64,000 bases of DNA, from NCBI GenBank assembly GCA_964058845.1, contig CAXKVR010000360.1:1-64000 (forward strand), read 5' to 3'. The notes under the pieces were generated by a model. It was not told the DNA's origin. It worked only from the letters and a program-made list of their open reading frames with translations, and ran no database searches. This DNA is from Carex sylvatica. Its lineage: Eukaryota; Streptophyta; Magnoliopsida; Poales; Cyperaceae. A program made the position numbers and the translations under genes. Positions within the stretch are counted from its first letter, which is position 1; each line of letters begins with the position of its first letter. Of the stretch, positions 47,013-59,817 are shown piece by piece.

Positions 47013-50000
47013 TGTGACGTAGCGAAATCTGAAGAATATTAAAATAATAAAAATTTCGAAATATTAAGTTCATCTGAATTTTTCTGAATTTAAATCTAAT
47101 GCCTTGATATATTTTTTTCTAATTTTATTCTGAATTTTCTGAGTCGAGGCATTTAGAATCGAATTTCTGATTTGATCGAATAAAAATAAACCTATCCGAA
47201 TTGAAATATCAAATGGATCATTAAATTATACATATGAATATATCTATATGTATATATATATATGCTATAATGCAAATTTCTATTTAAATTAAGCAAGGGC
47301 TTTTCTTGAAAAATTTACATATATGCAATATTGGAAGTTTAATGGGCCTATTAGCAAAATTGCCAAAACTAATCCAAAACCTTGATCTTTTCTCTTCCTT
47401 TGGCCGTGACCCCTTGTGTGTATACGTGTGTGTGTGTATTGTGTGTGGTGGGTGGCGGAAACAAAGAGGAAAAGAGAGGGAGAAGGTGAGAAGAGAGAAA
47501 AAAGTGAGATCCGAGTACACCGAATCGATCAGACGTACGCGAAATCGAGTTTGGAGCAAAGCACTACCACCTTGATCATCTCCTTCTCTTCAATTTGGTA
47601 TATTTCATCTCTCTTGAAACCCTAATTGTCGAATTGAATCGATTTTTGTTAGAAATGCGAAACCGTGTTGAATTGATCGAATTCCATTCGAATTACTTGT
47701 TGATTTCTTGATTTTATACCGATTTCTTAAGGTTTCACTTTGAATCCGAAAATTTAGTTAGGGTTTGTTTAGATTCTGAAATTAAGGTGTTAATTTGTAT
47801 AATTGAGGTTTCTAAATCGTTCTGTATCGAATTTTCTGAGTTTTGATCGAAGTTCTGAAAATCTGAGTATCGAAACCCTAACTTTGATTAAAATCGATTT
47901 GCATGATGATTAATTGACTATAGGATGTCATATATGTGTATTTGAATTGAATAAGTATCATGCATTTCAATTTTGTATCGATTCGATTGTTATACCGAGT
48001 TTCGATCCGAATCGAGGGTTAATTGGGTAATCAAGTTGGTACCAAGAACTTAGAGTATATGTGTTGCATGATATAGATAGGTATATGCACCATGAATACC
48101 AATCTTGTATATTGTTTAGCATAGTTATGGTAATCGATAACCAAAAATCTGAATCGTTTACTAATCGAGCAAGTTAGCACCGGTACCAAACCGGTATCAG
48201 GTATACATGATATCAATTGATATGAAAACTCTACCGTACCAGCCTACAACATGTTAGGAACCAATATACGGTGTTTAGAACGAGTTTCGATCGAAACCGA
48301 TCGGAATTCGGTTGCAAACAAAGCCTAAAACACTTCTGTACCAATCTTTGCGGGCCCGTAATGGTATGTGTATGGTGACTTGCGGGCCGCAACCAAGTCT
48401 GGTACCAAGCGAAATCCTGTAGAAATGTCCAGTACCAAATGTCTTGCGGGCCGCAACCGGTTCTCTTGCGGGCCGCAAGAAGGGGTGTGAATACCGAGAA
48501 GCTCTCGGGCATTTTTCAGATAGTTATCTTGCGGGCCGTAATAGGTTTATACGTTAGGTTTTGCGGGCCGCAAGGGAGTCCGGTACTTAGCCATTTTTTT
48601 TTCTTTCTTGCCTAATTCCATTCCGGGCCGCAACAACTTGTCTTGCGGGCCGCAAGGAGACCTCCTGCGGGCCGCAACCATAGTATAAAATCTGAAAATT
48701 CAGAAATGAATTAAGTCAAATAAATTACATAAAAACGTACCGATCGAAGCGTAACTTATCGAACATAGAGTAAGGATTTAATACAGCGTGTAACTGTATG
48801 TTATAGCAGGTTTAGCAGGACAATCAGGTGAATCCCGGAATACCGAAAGGAGTTCAGACCAACCGTAAGCGACACGAAAAGTACAAAGGTGCGGGGGTTC
48901 ACGGGATTTTTCCTGAGGTTCAATTAGGAATTAAATAGGACGTTTTTAAATTGCATTTTGAATTTCTGATTTCAAGCATCATCTGAGCATTGCATAACTA
49001 ATTGAACTGTTTTATCTGTTGATCTGCATTCTGGTATGGTTTACCGATTGAACTGTTATTCTGATTCTGATAGAGAATGAAACCACAGTGAATTGCTACT
49101 ATTATATATATATATATATCACTGTAAGTGATATTCTGTTCTGCGAAATCTAGAGTATACACTAGATTTCGATTTCGGGAACCATATGCGCATTGGGGAA
49201 CGACCCCTCTGAGTCCAAACCGGTTGGAATGGGGATCTGTTATTCTGTGACTATAACTGTGGTAGATAAGATTCTGTTATTCTGATTTCTGCTCTGATTT
49301 CTGGAACTAAATACTGGAAAGGATATATCTGTATGATTGGAACTGTAATGTCTGATTAAGAACCAGTCTTTTGTAAATGGTTAAGCCAAAGCACTGCAGA
49401 TGAGGGTCTGATTTGATTGCACGGGGAGCGACATCTGTAGGTGTATGAAACCCTACAGATGCAGGTATGTTCTGGGACCAGTTCGGTGGAACATCTGCAT
49501 GTGCTACCAGAAATCTGAGTTTAATTAAGACCCAATATTCTGATATGTTTCTGATGATTCTGTTTAAAGGCATTTAAAGATGTAGATTCATTTGATTATC
49601 GATTCAAAGCTTTGCATTCATGCTTTAACTCTGATTTTAGTTCCGTATTTAATTCTGACGTGAATATCTGATAAATCCAGTAGCTTCGGCACTGAGATAA
49701 ACCGCGAAAAGGTTTTTCTCACCCGTTTCCTTGTGAAACATTTCAGGAAAGAAGGACTAGAGGCTTTCGGGATCAGACAGTGAGCTATCTGAGGTGTTAG
49801 GTATATGTATGCCCTGTTTTGAGATCGTTGTACTTGTTTAGTACTTGGATCAACTTTTGTTGTATATATATCCAGCTAACCGGACTTGCGTAAATATTTC
49901 TAAACGGTTTCGATTTATGTTTTAAAATTTTATGTGCTTGCTTTATGCTTTCCATGCTATGTGTATGTATGCTTTTATGTTTTCAAAGTTTATGTTTTAA

Positions 50001-50405
50001 AAGTTATATGGTCTTTTGCATATATGTTTTTGTTGTGACATGATATGAATTTGGGGGTTTAAATGAATACGGGTGGGATGACCGGCGTGGAGGGTCTATA
50101 CTCCACGGTACCTGATATTTATAATTCTGACTAATCCGGGTAGATATAAATAAAAAAAAAAATTTGGTTTTCTGATATGATAAGTCATTGTTCTATTGGT
50201 TTTATCGAATCGAATTTACAAAGGCATGTATAAAAGTTTTGAAAAGTTTCGGATCAGTTTTAAACTGATTTCAGATTTAATAAAATTGATTAAGTGTTCG
50301 GTTTGGGATAAAAACACCATTTATCTTATCGTAAATGCCTGGTGAATATATACGATCTATATATTCACGGCGATACCGTCATGCCCCTGATCTCGGGGTG
50401 TGACA
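47013..50405 (+). repeat. 3' LTR (3393 bp)
   Basis: Same ends and content as the 5' LTR, including the palindrome cluster and TATA box. It is 2 bp longer because of one extra TA step near 47,255. I saw no other difference on reading; an exact count needs an alignment. Confidence 0.97.
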
Positions 50406-50410
50406 GTGCC
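50406..50410. other. Target-site duplication GTGCC, right
   Basis: The second copy of the 5-bp duplication. The host sequence then continues 'cttgaaaaaaaggcgaac' exactly as in unit 2. Confidence 0.97.
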
Positions 50411-51674
50411 CTTGAAAAAAAGGCGAACTTCAATTGCTTTTATAGCAAAAAAAAAATAATATCCACTTGGTCAGATGGTCAACAGGTACGATACGGGTCA
50501 GGTGGAGACATTTTCTTCGAATACGGTACGAATCCGTTAAACGGTTAAAAAAGTACTATTCACATCTCGATTTGTACTTCGATGAAATATTATTCAAAAC
50601 AAGAAAAAAAAAAGGATAAAAATAATAATGAATATAACTAATTTGTATTATGAAAATTTAGTAAATATAAAACTTTGTTGTATCATGTATTATCTTCATA
50701 CAAATATATATCTATATATGTAATTTTATTTTGATAAAATTATTTATAGGATAACAGGTAAGATAACGAAAAAAAATTGTTACCTTTACTCATATTCGAT
50801 AAGCTAACGGAAAAAAAACATCTTACTTTTGTTCATCTTTTCAAATACGATACGGATCGGATAAACAGACAAAAGAGTGTCATTGACACTCCTAATTATA
50901 ATCCACTTGGACTTTTATTTAATTAACCCGTAAAGCTTGATTACCGCTATAAAACAGACTTACAAATTAAGAGAGGCAGACGTTAATTACCTCAGCTTGT
51001 TTTATTTTGTATGCACGTCGACTACGGAATGTGTAAGAAAGGAATAAAGTTTCCGGATTTTTTTTTTTTTTAAAAAGTATTTTTGGACCGAGTACTTTTT
51101 TATTTTACTTTTCTGTATCACATTTAATGTTTAACGAGTTAAAACCTTGTAAAAAATGTTAATGCTGTTTGATTATTTATTAAAATGATATAAATATAAC
51201 AATAACAAAAAGTAGCATAAAGAATAATAAATGTGAAAAGAACGGTAATAATATAATTGTCACAACCCTTTTTTTTTTGGAAAATAAGAAGTACAATTTA
51301 AATTTTTCATTGAAAACATTTTAAAAATAAAAAAATATATAGTATGATTTTCACAAATGGATTAAAATTAGTTAGGTCGCAATTATTATTTAGAGCTTCA
51401 TCTATCCTTATTGTTGTCTAAGAGCAAGAATATATAGAGTCCAGTACTACAATATTGGATTCATTAAGACTCATGCGCTGCAACAAATCATTTAAATTTC
51501 TAGTTTTGAATATTGAGCAACATTTTGCGTCATGTACAATATTTATTTCATTAATTATAATCATACATAATGGTTTTGAATCGCAAAGCGCACTAGTGTT
51601 CAATCAAAACACAGAAGAAGAAAAGAAAAAAAGAAAAAGAAAAAAAATGAGATTCTATTTGGTAATAGCAACGT
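50411..51674. other. AT-rich unit 1 DNA after the retrotransposon
   Basis: No gene is seen. It contains 'cgatacgg' text like the hAT-type repeats and the perfect palindrome GAGTGTCATTGACACTC near 50,876. Its counterpart in unit 2 is 60905-62169, with scattered substitutions and small indels. Confidence 0.55.
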
Positions 51675-52004
51675 TTGATAGTACTTAACCGGTTCAAAAT
51701 AGATTTATTCAGAGACCAAATTTCAAATTTATTTTTGGAGATCTTTCCTAGCGACTCTGAACAAGTTCTTCTCGTCGTTTCCGACCTCTCGCCTACAACT
51801 CCTACCAACACCGCCTCAACTACCACCGACCTCAACCCTTTTCTTCCCCACCTCTCCTACCACCCTCCTCAACCTTCTGAGCAAAATGATGCTAACGCCC
51901 CTGCTCTAGCCTCTATCGATTGGGAAGATTACGGTGCTGTTTTGATTGGAGGTGCTCCTTTTGAGAAGAAACGAAAGAGGAAGGAGGATTTGATGTACTT
52001 TCAG
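51675..52004 (+). pseudogene. Exon-like fragment of an unrecognised gene (unit 1)
   Basis: An open stretch with coding-like composition ends at a strong splice donor (TTTCAG followed by GTAAAG at 52005). It encodes IFPSDSEQVLLVVSDLSP, a proline/threonine-rich linker, IDWEDYGAVLIGGAPFEKK and a KKRKRKED basic patch that could be a nuclear localisation signal. There is no in-frame ATG ahead of it. An acceptor-like TTTCCTAG near 51,751 suggests an internal exon. No later exon was recognised. The unit 2 copy (62170-62499) appears to have the same protein sequence. Probably a captured exon; family unknown. Confidence 0.45.
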
Positions 52005-52082
52005 GTAAAGAATTGTGCTAGTTTCATTAATTTAAGAGCAATGGCAAATAGATTAGAGGGAATTAGTGTTGAGAATCAATGA

Positions 52083-53246
52083 TAATTTTTCTTTCATTTT
52101 TCGGTCATCATTAGTAATATAAAATGTTGAACTTTAGTTAAATGAAATTGCTATTGACCTGGAGCTTCTTGCTTATAGTTGCAAACTGTAGATAAAAATA
52201 TGAAATGCATGTGTTATTATCACAAATGGAATTCGATATTGGATATAATACATAATAATATGTGCACAAGCTATTTTTTGGGTCTCTTTCATAGTATATT
52301 TTGTACCTCTCTTTCATGTCAATTACAAAGATTTACTGTATTAATACTATGTTTCTGTTTAGGTTTAGACACAAAAATAAATAATCAGTTAAGATTTTAA
52401 GATGATAAATTATAATTTTTTAAAAAAATCAGCAGTTGAACCGATTGACCCACCGGTCTAACCAGTGAACTGTTGATCTAGAGTTTTACCGAGTTGATGT
52501 TTGGTCTGATTCTAATAGCATTGGTTCTTAGTAAACTAAAAAAGAAGATGACAAAACAGGTCATGTTAGCGAGTGTAATTATGGAATTATTCCAAATCCA
52601 TCTGAAATTCGTTATATCTTTAATTTGATCGAATGGTCAACCACGCACCAATCCCAAAGTACTTTTTTTTATAATGGATCCAATTAAAAGTTAACCAATA
52701 AATAAAATATCATACCTAATATAGTTTTGAGGCCCAGATAAAAGTAGACATTTTTTTATTGGATTAGAAGGCCTAATGGGCTCAGAATTCTCTGGCAATC
52801 CCCAAAAATGCACTTGCTTGATAGTGTAGAGCAAGGGATGTCATAAATTTTATGAATAAATATTTATATTCTTTGTTTTAATATTATGTTCGAAATTTTG
52901 TTTGCTTACAACTATAACCATACCAAAAATATTTCTTTAATTTATTTGGGTAATAACGTCAACATGTTGTTGGCCACCTCTGGATCACGTTTTGATATTA
53001 AGCATGTCAACAATATATATTCATTCATCAATTTTTATTAATTTTGCTATTTATGCTTCTCATCTCATCATATATTTTCAATCTGTCTTAATTTAGCATG
53101 ATGTCAGAAATAGTAGGTTATATTTGACATGTTATATGAGAGCATCTATTTTTCTGAAACTATTAGAGTTTTTAATGCAATTTCTAATTCAGATTCAAAG
53201 ATGTGAGAAAGTTTCTTATTTAAAATCTATGTAGTAAAGTTTCTTA
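52083..53246. other. AT-rich end of unit 1, no gene
   Basis: No supported gene. The last part is the promoter-distal upstream region of the F-box gene in unit 2. Blocks near 52,731, 52,947 and 53,116 are the ones also found in the older unit 0 tail. Confidence 0.55.
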
Positions 53247-54209
53247 TTAAGAAACTGTGTATAAAGTCCATGCTGACTAAATGATTGGCTCAAATTATTT
53301 CTCTTTTTTAATTTGTTGCTGACGTGGCTTAATAAATCTCTAAAATTAATTTCAAGGATATGAGAGTTAGAAACTTTAGAGACCTTAATTTCTAAAAAGT
53401 AGTTAAAAGTTATTTAGAAACTCAGGAGAAATAATTTAGTATTTAGTATTTAGGATAGGATATTTTAAAAGATGTCATTTATGGAGTTCTCTTTTTAGAA
53501 ATTTATGTTTTTATAAATATATTTCATTTGTACTCTATGTAATAATGAAGTCAAGAATACAAATAAGTTTTCTCATAATATTGTTTCTCTTTTATTTCTC
53601 GCATCTCCTTTAGGAACCCTAAGAAATTTTAATAAATTTTAAAATTATTTTCTTATAATAATTTTAATCTGTATTCGACACAATTATAAAACTTTTCATA
53701 ACCAAAATTAATTATTTCTTTTTTGTTTTCATTTTCAATAATAACGAACAATTACATTTCACCAGGTGGTGAACTGGAAAAGATCAGAATTGTTAACAGG
53801 ATTTAAAAAAATAATTTTTAGTTTTTTTTAATAACAGAAAAGCAAACTTAAAATTAATGAAGCATTGGTGAACCTAGTAAAACTTGGATAGCAAGTAGTT
53901 CATTTTTTAGGCAAGCGGGATTAACATTCTTTATTTAACCATGAAACAAAAGCATGTCTAGTAGTATTGCGCATTAATAAAACACTTGCTAACTAAGGTC
54001 AGCAATTGTTAAATAAGGAAACAATATAATTGATTAATTATTTAGAAGGTCGGTAATTGTTAAATAAGGAAACAATATAAAAATATAAAATATATATGTA
54101 TATACGTACTTACCTTAAGATATAAGTAAATAGATGACAGAAATAGAAATAGCGCTTTAATCTTCCTTCAATCTTCTCTCATATTTTTATATTTAGAATT
54201 AGGGTCCGG

Positions 54210-54217
54210 TATATAAA
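54210..54217 (+). promoter_or_regulatory. TATA box of F-box gene, unit 2
   Basis: TATATAAA, 60 bp upstream of the start codon, in the same position as in unit 1. The upstream 1 kb appears identical to unit 1, so both genes should have the same core promoter. Confidence 0.7.
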
Positions 54218-54276
54218 CACCCCCATACTCTCTCTTTTTCTTATCAAATCTATACGCTCCTCCTCTCTCTCCTACC

Positions 54277-55452
54277 ATGGCGCCTCCCCCTTCTACTAAA
54301 AGGCCCATAGACATTCCAGACCACATACTTCACAAAATGGTCCTGCCTCGTCTCCCTTTCAAATGCCTGAATAGATGCAAATGCATTACTAAGGAAATAT
54401 ATTCTCTAATCAGCTCAGATGCCACATTTGCTGCCGATCAGTCCCGCTCAGCAAGCACTTCATCAAGTGGCTTTGTTTACATGGCCCATAATGGTTTATC
54501 GTTCTTCCCCGACCCAGAACTTATAGGTGTACCCGACCCGTCCCTCAATTTCCTCAACCCGACATCTGGTGAGATCATGCTAGTCTCCTCCACAAACGGC
54601 CTACTTCTCCTTTATGGTGAATTCAGTGGCATGAAATCCCTCTGTGTGTGTAATCCTGCTACCAAAGAGATGGCGTTCGTTCCAAATGCTGTCGGGGAAG
54701 AATATTTCAGCAACGAAATGGGTACTCTTGCGTATGATCCTTGCGAGTTACCTCATCGGTTCACCATTGTTGATCCTCTGCTGCGCATCCATACAAATGG
54801 TCTATTGTGCCAGTTTGACGTCTTTCATTCAGACACCGGCAAATGGACCCGTTCTAGCCAGAGCATATATCTAGCCATGATTTTTCCAGCTCTAGTTAAA
54901 GCAGTATGCTCAGCTAAGGGGGTGATATATTGGTGTTTTGGAACGTATCTTTTGTGGTACGATATAAAGAGGGATATAGCAGGGACCCTATCATTGCCAG
55001 TGATTGAAGGGAGGGTGATAGATGGAGTCACTGATGTAGGGGTCTGCGCCGGTGAAATCACATGTTGCCGTGCATGGAGTGGCGGGATTGAAGTGTGGAG
55101 ACTGACTGGGGGGTCCCACTGGGATAGGATGCATGCAACGAGTTGGGACGGCATGGCAAATGCATTTGACTTTTATCTTGGCATGCAGTTACGCCACGAA
55201 AACAAGTCTGATTTGTTCTACAAGCAACGCGTTGTACGTCCAGTAGGATTTGATGGGCAATTTGTTTATATTGCTGTGCGGCTCAAGTATCGATATAATA
55301 CTGAAAAGCTGTTCAGCTGGGAAATAGAGACGGGACGGGTTGAAGGCAAGGGTATGATTACTACAAATGGACCATGTTGCGGAGATCATGCCTTCAATTA
55401 TTCGAATAGCATGGCCCGAGTGCCGCAGATTTCGAAGGAGATTTCTAAGTAA
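54277..55452 (+). CDS. F-box protein with F-box-associated-type C-terminus (unit 2)
   Basis: 391 codons, encoding the same protein as 32191-33366. The only coding difference I found is a synonymous change, T at 32424 against C at 54510 (both proline codons). F-box at about residues 12-46, CNPATKEM at about 125-132. By family knowledge it acts in an SCF ubiquitin ligase as the substrate-choosing subunit; the substrate is unknown. Promoter, leader and 3' region are also duplicated, so both copies could be expressed and raise dosage. The near-identity indicates a very recent duplication or gene conversion. Confidence 0.9.
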   Translation: MAPPPSTKRPIDIPDHILHKMVLPRLPFKCLNRCKCITKEIYSLISSDATFAADQSRSASTSSSGFVYMAHNGLSFFPDPELIGVPDPSLNFLNPTSGEIMLVSSTNGLLLLYGEFSGMKSLCVCNPATKEMAFVPNAVGEEYFSNEMGTLAYDPCELPHRFTIVDPLLRIHTNGLLCQFDVFHSDTGKWTRSSQSIYLAMIFPALVKAVCSAKGVIYWCFGTYLLWYDIKRDIAGTLSLPVIEGRVIDGVTDVGVCAGEITCCRAWSGGIEVWRLTGGSHWDRMHATSWDGMANAFDFYLGMQLRHENKSDLFYKQRVVRPVGFDGQFVYIAVRLKYRYNTEKLFSWEIETGRVEGKGMITTNGPCCGDHAFNYSNSMARVPQISKEISK

Positions 55453-56948
55453 ACTGAGATATGATTTTGTTTAGTTTTAGGATTCTAGAAATTAATATGG
55501 GTAATGTATTGGAGTTATTGTTGCACTGCTTTTCTGATATGGTGAAACAGGGATGTATTTAATGTATTGGTTACAAGAGTTGCAAATCATGTCATAAAAA
55601 ATTTATGCAATTTATGAAGTTATTTATGTTTAAGTGTTTAAAACAGAAATTTATGTTTGATGTGGTATGGTGATTGTATGCACTTTTGGTGGGGACAAAA
55701 TTGTCAATAGTTTGGTATCTGGTATCTGATCGAGCTTGTGTAATTGAGAGTAGTTAGATCTGACCAAGATTGATGTAATGATTTCTATAATACTCGTACT
55801 TTTTTAGATGAGAAGCTAAGGATGTGAATCCCTTAATATAGTTATCTTTTTATAAACAATTATATTTATAGCTTCTGTTATTTCCCCTTTTGAATCTCTT
55901 TGACTTGCTTGTCTGCACTTCAGCTAAACCAAATAAGCAAAAAAATGTAATGTAAATGTTAGGGGTCTACTTGTAATTTTGCGTCTCATTATTCTGGTGG
56001 AATGAATGAGAAAATCCTTTATTCCAAGATCTCTGAATAAAACCCAAACAGTGATCTCCTGCCTGTTGTGAAGTCTTTTGATTGAGTTATTCGTGTATAT
56101 GATTTTTCAATTTTATTTTCTCTTTTTGATTGAATTATTTTTTTATATTCCCCGCTTTGTCTCCCTGCTGCAGTGTTTATTCTGGCACTGATGTTCGCTT
56201 TGAGGCTCGGTTAAAACACTTTTTCTATATACCCAACTTTCCCATTTGAAAACAGATAAATGAATAAAAGATATTTGAGCAAGCAGCATGTGAGACTTGG
56301 TGACGCCGGTGTAGAGGGCAAAACTACAAATCTTTATTTTCAGTTTTTAAAAACTGTTCGTGTATCTGTGACCAGGAAAACATATATAATACTACAATTA
56401 CTCTAACATAAGAAATATGTGTTAAGCCCTGCAAAATATGAAAAGGTGTTTAACATCCATGCACAATACAAACATCCGTAAGTAACTCGGCCATAAACAA
56501 ATCGTTACCAAACCAAACCGATAAATTACAACTTCAACTTTTGATCAAAGTCTAAAACAACCCGAAACCAATTGACATTTCACAAGCACCTGACTCACTA
56601 ACACATAACACAAAGCAACCAAAATGCAATTGACTGTCCACACACACATATGACAAGCCTTGACTTGAACCGGACTGACCAGTAACCCAATGAAACCTGA
56701 ACCCGATTGACTCAAGACTGAATTAACATGACCCCCCACTGATCTGCAACGTGAATTGACTGGAACTCTGGTAACTTAGACCCGACACCAGACCCACACC
56801 CTAAATGACCTGAACACCACATGACTCAACCTGACCCTGAACTGCCCTGTCATACCTGATTGCCACCGATCTGTTATTTTAACAACATCGAGTACAGTCT
56901 CAGGTTTTGGTAGAAATTCGGGTTGAGATATACATTATACTAGAAAAC

Positions 56949-59817
56949 TTACAGCCAGAGAACCAGCAGATAGCCTGACAGGTCCAAAACAATCTGGGGT
57001 AGTAGTAGAAGTAGGAGCAACCTACCTAAACTTAACTGAGAGAGAAAGTACAAGGAAAATAACAACTCGGCAGCCACTGCCAAGCATTTCGAGAGAGAGG
57101 AGAATACCATCGGGCGATAAACCATTCTACTTATGGGGATGTTGTTCCTTAGTCTCAAAAAAGCACTGGCAGGGGAGATGAGCCCCTTGTTCAAGCAATC
57201 TTCGACCCTCAAAACCACACTCCGGTCCAGAATACCATTGGAAGATAGAAGAAAAAAGTGGCCGGATCTGTGTATGAGACGAGGTAAAAAAAAAAAAAAA
57301 TTAAGAAACCATGAAGCAATTTAAAAGCGACCGGAAAAGGTATGCCCATAAAAATCTACATTACTGCTACTGTTCTGTCTCCACCAGGAAGTAACAACAT
57401 ACAAACACTATTATTTTATATGGTGTAAAGTTGTTAAGCCATGATGTGTCTGTAGAATACCAAAATTAGCTCCCAATGCCCCAAGAAAGGCAAAGTGGAG
57501 AAACTTAATTCCTACAAAAAGTAAGCGAACTCTAAATGCACGTCTGCTCCCTATACATACCATTTCACTGGTAATATCGGCCACTCAGATTTTCACTAGT
57601 ATCTAGAGAAGAGAAAGAAAATTACACAAGGAGGTGGTAATTAAGCTGAGAAACATAAAGAACCTGATGTTTACTCCTAGGGTAAAATACGAGTTGCCCT
57701 TAGCACGCACTTTAAGTACCTCATCTGCATAGCAGTCTTCAGTGCCATCCTCTTTCTTTATGGAGTTACGCCAAGGAACAAAAAGAAAAGCTTAGTTATA
57801 TTGTGTTTAATCTGTGTTGTACATACTCCTAGTCCATTTTTGTTTGATTCATATTTTAGATTTATTTAGTCATACAAATGAAAGTATCAGTATCTCTAAC
57901 AGTTGTATTTGGATGAGTTGATATTTATTTATGTGTTTTTAACTTTTATGGAACTTATATATTGTTGCCAAAGGGGAGATCTTTTGGGTTTAGTCAAACA
58001 TGCTTCTCATACCATTCCTAACAAAACCACATCTTCGGGACCGCAGCAAATCTCAGCATTTCTCCTCAACTCTTCGTGAATCTCAAGCAACCTTGTGTGT
58101 CTACTGCACGCAATTGCCCTAACAAGAAGCTTCTCCACATCTATGCAGCTCTGGTCAATTGTAAGTGTCGCCTCCTTATTACCAGTAAGCGGGTCCACGA
58201 TAATTGACCCATGGACACACCTGACTTGCCGATCTGGCCCCAGCTCAATCCTCACAAAAGGAGCCAGACTCCCTGGCTCTCTGCCTCCATTTTCAGTATC
58301 AAGCCAGTAAGTCAACTTCAGCCCGGGTATCTCTAACCCGGAGAACTGCAACTCAGAATCCTGACCTAACTGCATCATTGTTTTGCCACCTATCTCACCA
58401 GTCTGACTACTGTCTGAGATCAGGTTAAAGCGAATTGCATCTCGCCACCTCCCTTGACACAGTATCTTCGCCTGCTTTACTATGGTGTCCATAACAAGCA
58501 CGGCACACAGCTCATGAAGTATCATGTAGAGGATATTAAACGGGTTCTCTGAAACCGCCATGCGACGCTCCAAGTCATCACCAAGTGCGTATCTACGGGA
58601 TGTTTCAAGCTTGATAGGCCCTGTCTTCTCCCCTACGAGTAATTCCAGATGCAGGATTCGCCAGAGATGCAAGTGGCATCGGTACCCTAGTGTCAAAAGT
58701 ACCTTGAATTGTCCATCAACCCGAAGGGTGACGATTCCATCAGAGACTGAGATGTTAGACACTTCCTTTGGGATAACAGTATCTAGAAGTTTCGACCGAA
58801 CAAGGGTGCTAAGTTTCTTCAGTGCCGGTTTCAGCTCTGCCTCCGGAAGAGTGCTCTTTATACCAATATCTTCTATGCATTTGGGAAGTCTGCTGTATCG
58901 ACCTGTAATCAAATATATCCATTGTTTCATCAATTATCAGATATAGATCTGTTTACAAATTGCTGGTGTATGACTTGAAGGTAGCTAGTTAATACCAATA
59001 TCACCAATCTAGTTAATTTATGCTGGTATATTGCCTTGGAAGTAGCTAATCAATACCAGTATAACGAGTGCTGTACTACTATCCTTTGGTACACTTCGTA
59101 CTGATGAGGTTGGAGCTAAGTCTAACAAAAAAGGATATCACAGGAAACTTTCTTGTTTAGGCCATGGCAAGTACCAATTCAAGTAGGCTAATACCAGTAC
59201 GATAGTTTCCAGTGCTATTTCTTTCTCTAAGCCAAATATCACATGTATTAAGTTACCCTCCTAAGTTCAAGTATTGCTCATGACAGGCACTCCATGACTC
59301 CAAGAAAGAACATTAAAAGAAATGAATAATGTGACATGTTATATCACATTATATTCCATAGAAGTTTCGATTGTGGGTTTCTTATGCATCTTGAAGCAAT
59401 AATACAAAGAAACAAAAGCTTCACCATTTCAGATTTGAATGGAAGAAGAAAGTACACATTCAAATCACAGTTCCATTCTATAGTACACATCCTAACCGTG
59501 AAATGAGGAGCAGTACCTGTACGAAAGACCTCAATGGCAGAGGGGATGTCGTGAATGGGGTGTGCGGCATGTTGAAGCTCTTTATGCACAAAAGACAGCG
59601 AATCAGCTGCCCGAGTAACATAGAGGCCAAGCAGGCTCTGCCTGGTTTTGTCGATGAACCTGAGAAGATCGATCTTCATCTCATCATAGGATGGTTTCCG
59701 GCCGAGCTCGTCCCCCTTCAGGCTCTTCTTCATGAGCTCCTTAAGCGACAGGTACGATTCCTCCGCCACTCGCCGGACCAACGCCATGAACTCCACTGTC
59801 TCGCCACCCACCTCCAT
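56949..59817 (-). CDS. Truncated MED14/SWP-like gene, unit 2
   Basis: Predicted exons 59817-59517, 58902-58013, 57755-57664 and 57267-56949 give 533 codons, open throughout, in the same layout as unit 1. Differences seen in the protein are a glutamate-to-aspartate and a phenylalanine-to-serine change in exon 1 and a serine-to-glycine change at the end of exon 2. A TGA just past exon 2 (near 58,007) lies in the predicted intron, so it does not disrupt the gene if the intron is spliced. It lacks the same conserved block of about 30 residues in exon 1 and the C-terminal three quarters of MED14. Both lesions therefore predate the tandem duplication. Confidence 0.78.

Larger units (their letters stand above)
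38819..50405 (+). mobile_element. Full-length Ty3/gypsy LTR retrotransposon, Tekay/Del-like
   Basis: An 11,587-bp element with two long LTRs, an initiator tRNA-Met primer-binding site, one gag-pol reading frame, a polypurine tract and a 5-bp target duplication. The domain order gag, protease, RT, RNase H, integrase is that of Ty3/gypsy. The chromodomain-like C-terminus and the very long LTRs suggest the Tekay (Del) chromovirus lineage. The two LTRs differ, as far as I can see, only by one TA step in a (TA)n run, so the insertion is recent. One in-frame stop interrupts gag-pol. Confidence 0.95.
31161..53246. repeat. Tandem unit 1 (10.5 kb plus an 11.6-kb retrotransposon)
   Basis: Positions 31161-38818 align to 53247-60904 at a constant offset of 22,086. 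Positions 50411-53246 align to 60905-63751 at offsets of 10,494-10,505. The change in offset equals the retrotransposon plus one copy of its target duplication. The unit carries the F-box gene, the MED14-like gene and an exon-like fragment. The unit is longer than 10 kb, so this is a segmental tandem duplication rather than a satellite. Confidence 0.92.

Noticed and set aside
58007..58009. Apparent nonsense mutation in the unit 2 MED14-like gene
   Set aside because: The TGA is downstream of a phase-matching splice donor and so lies in a predicted intron.
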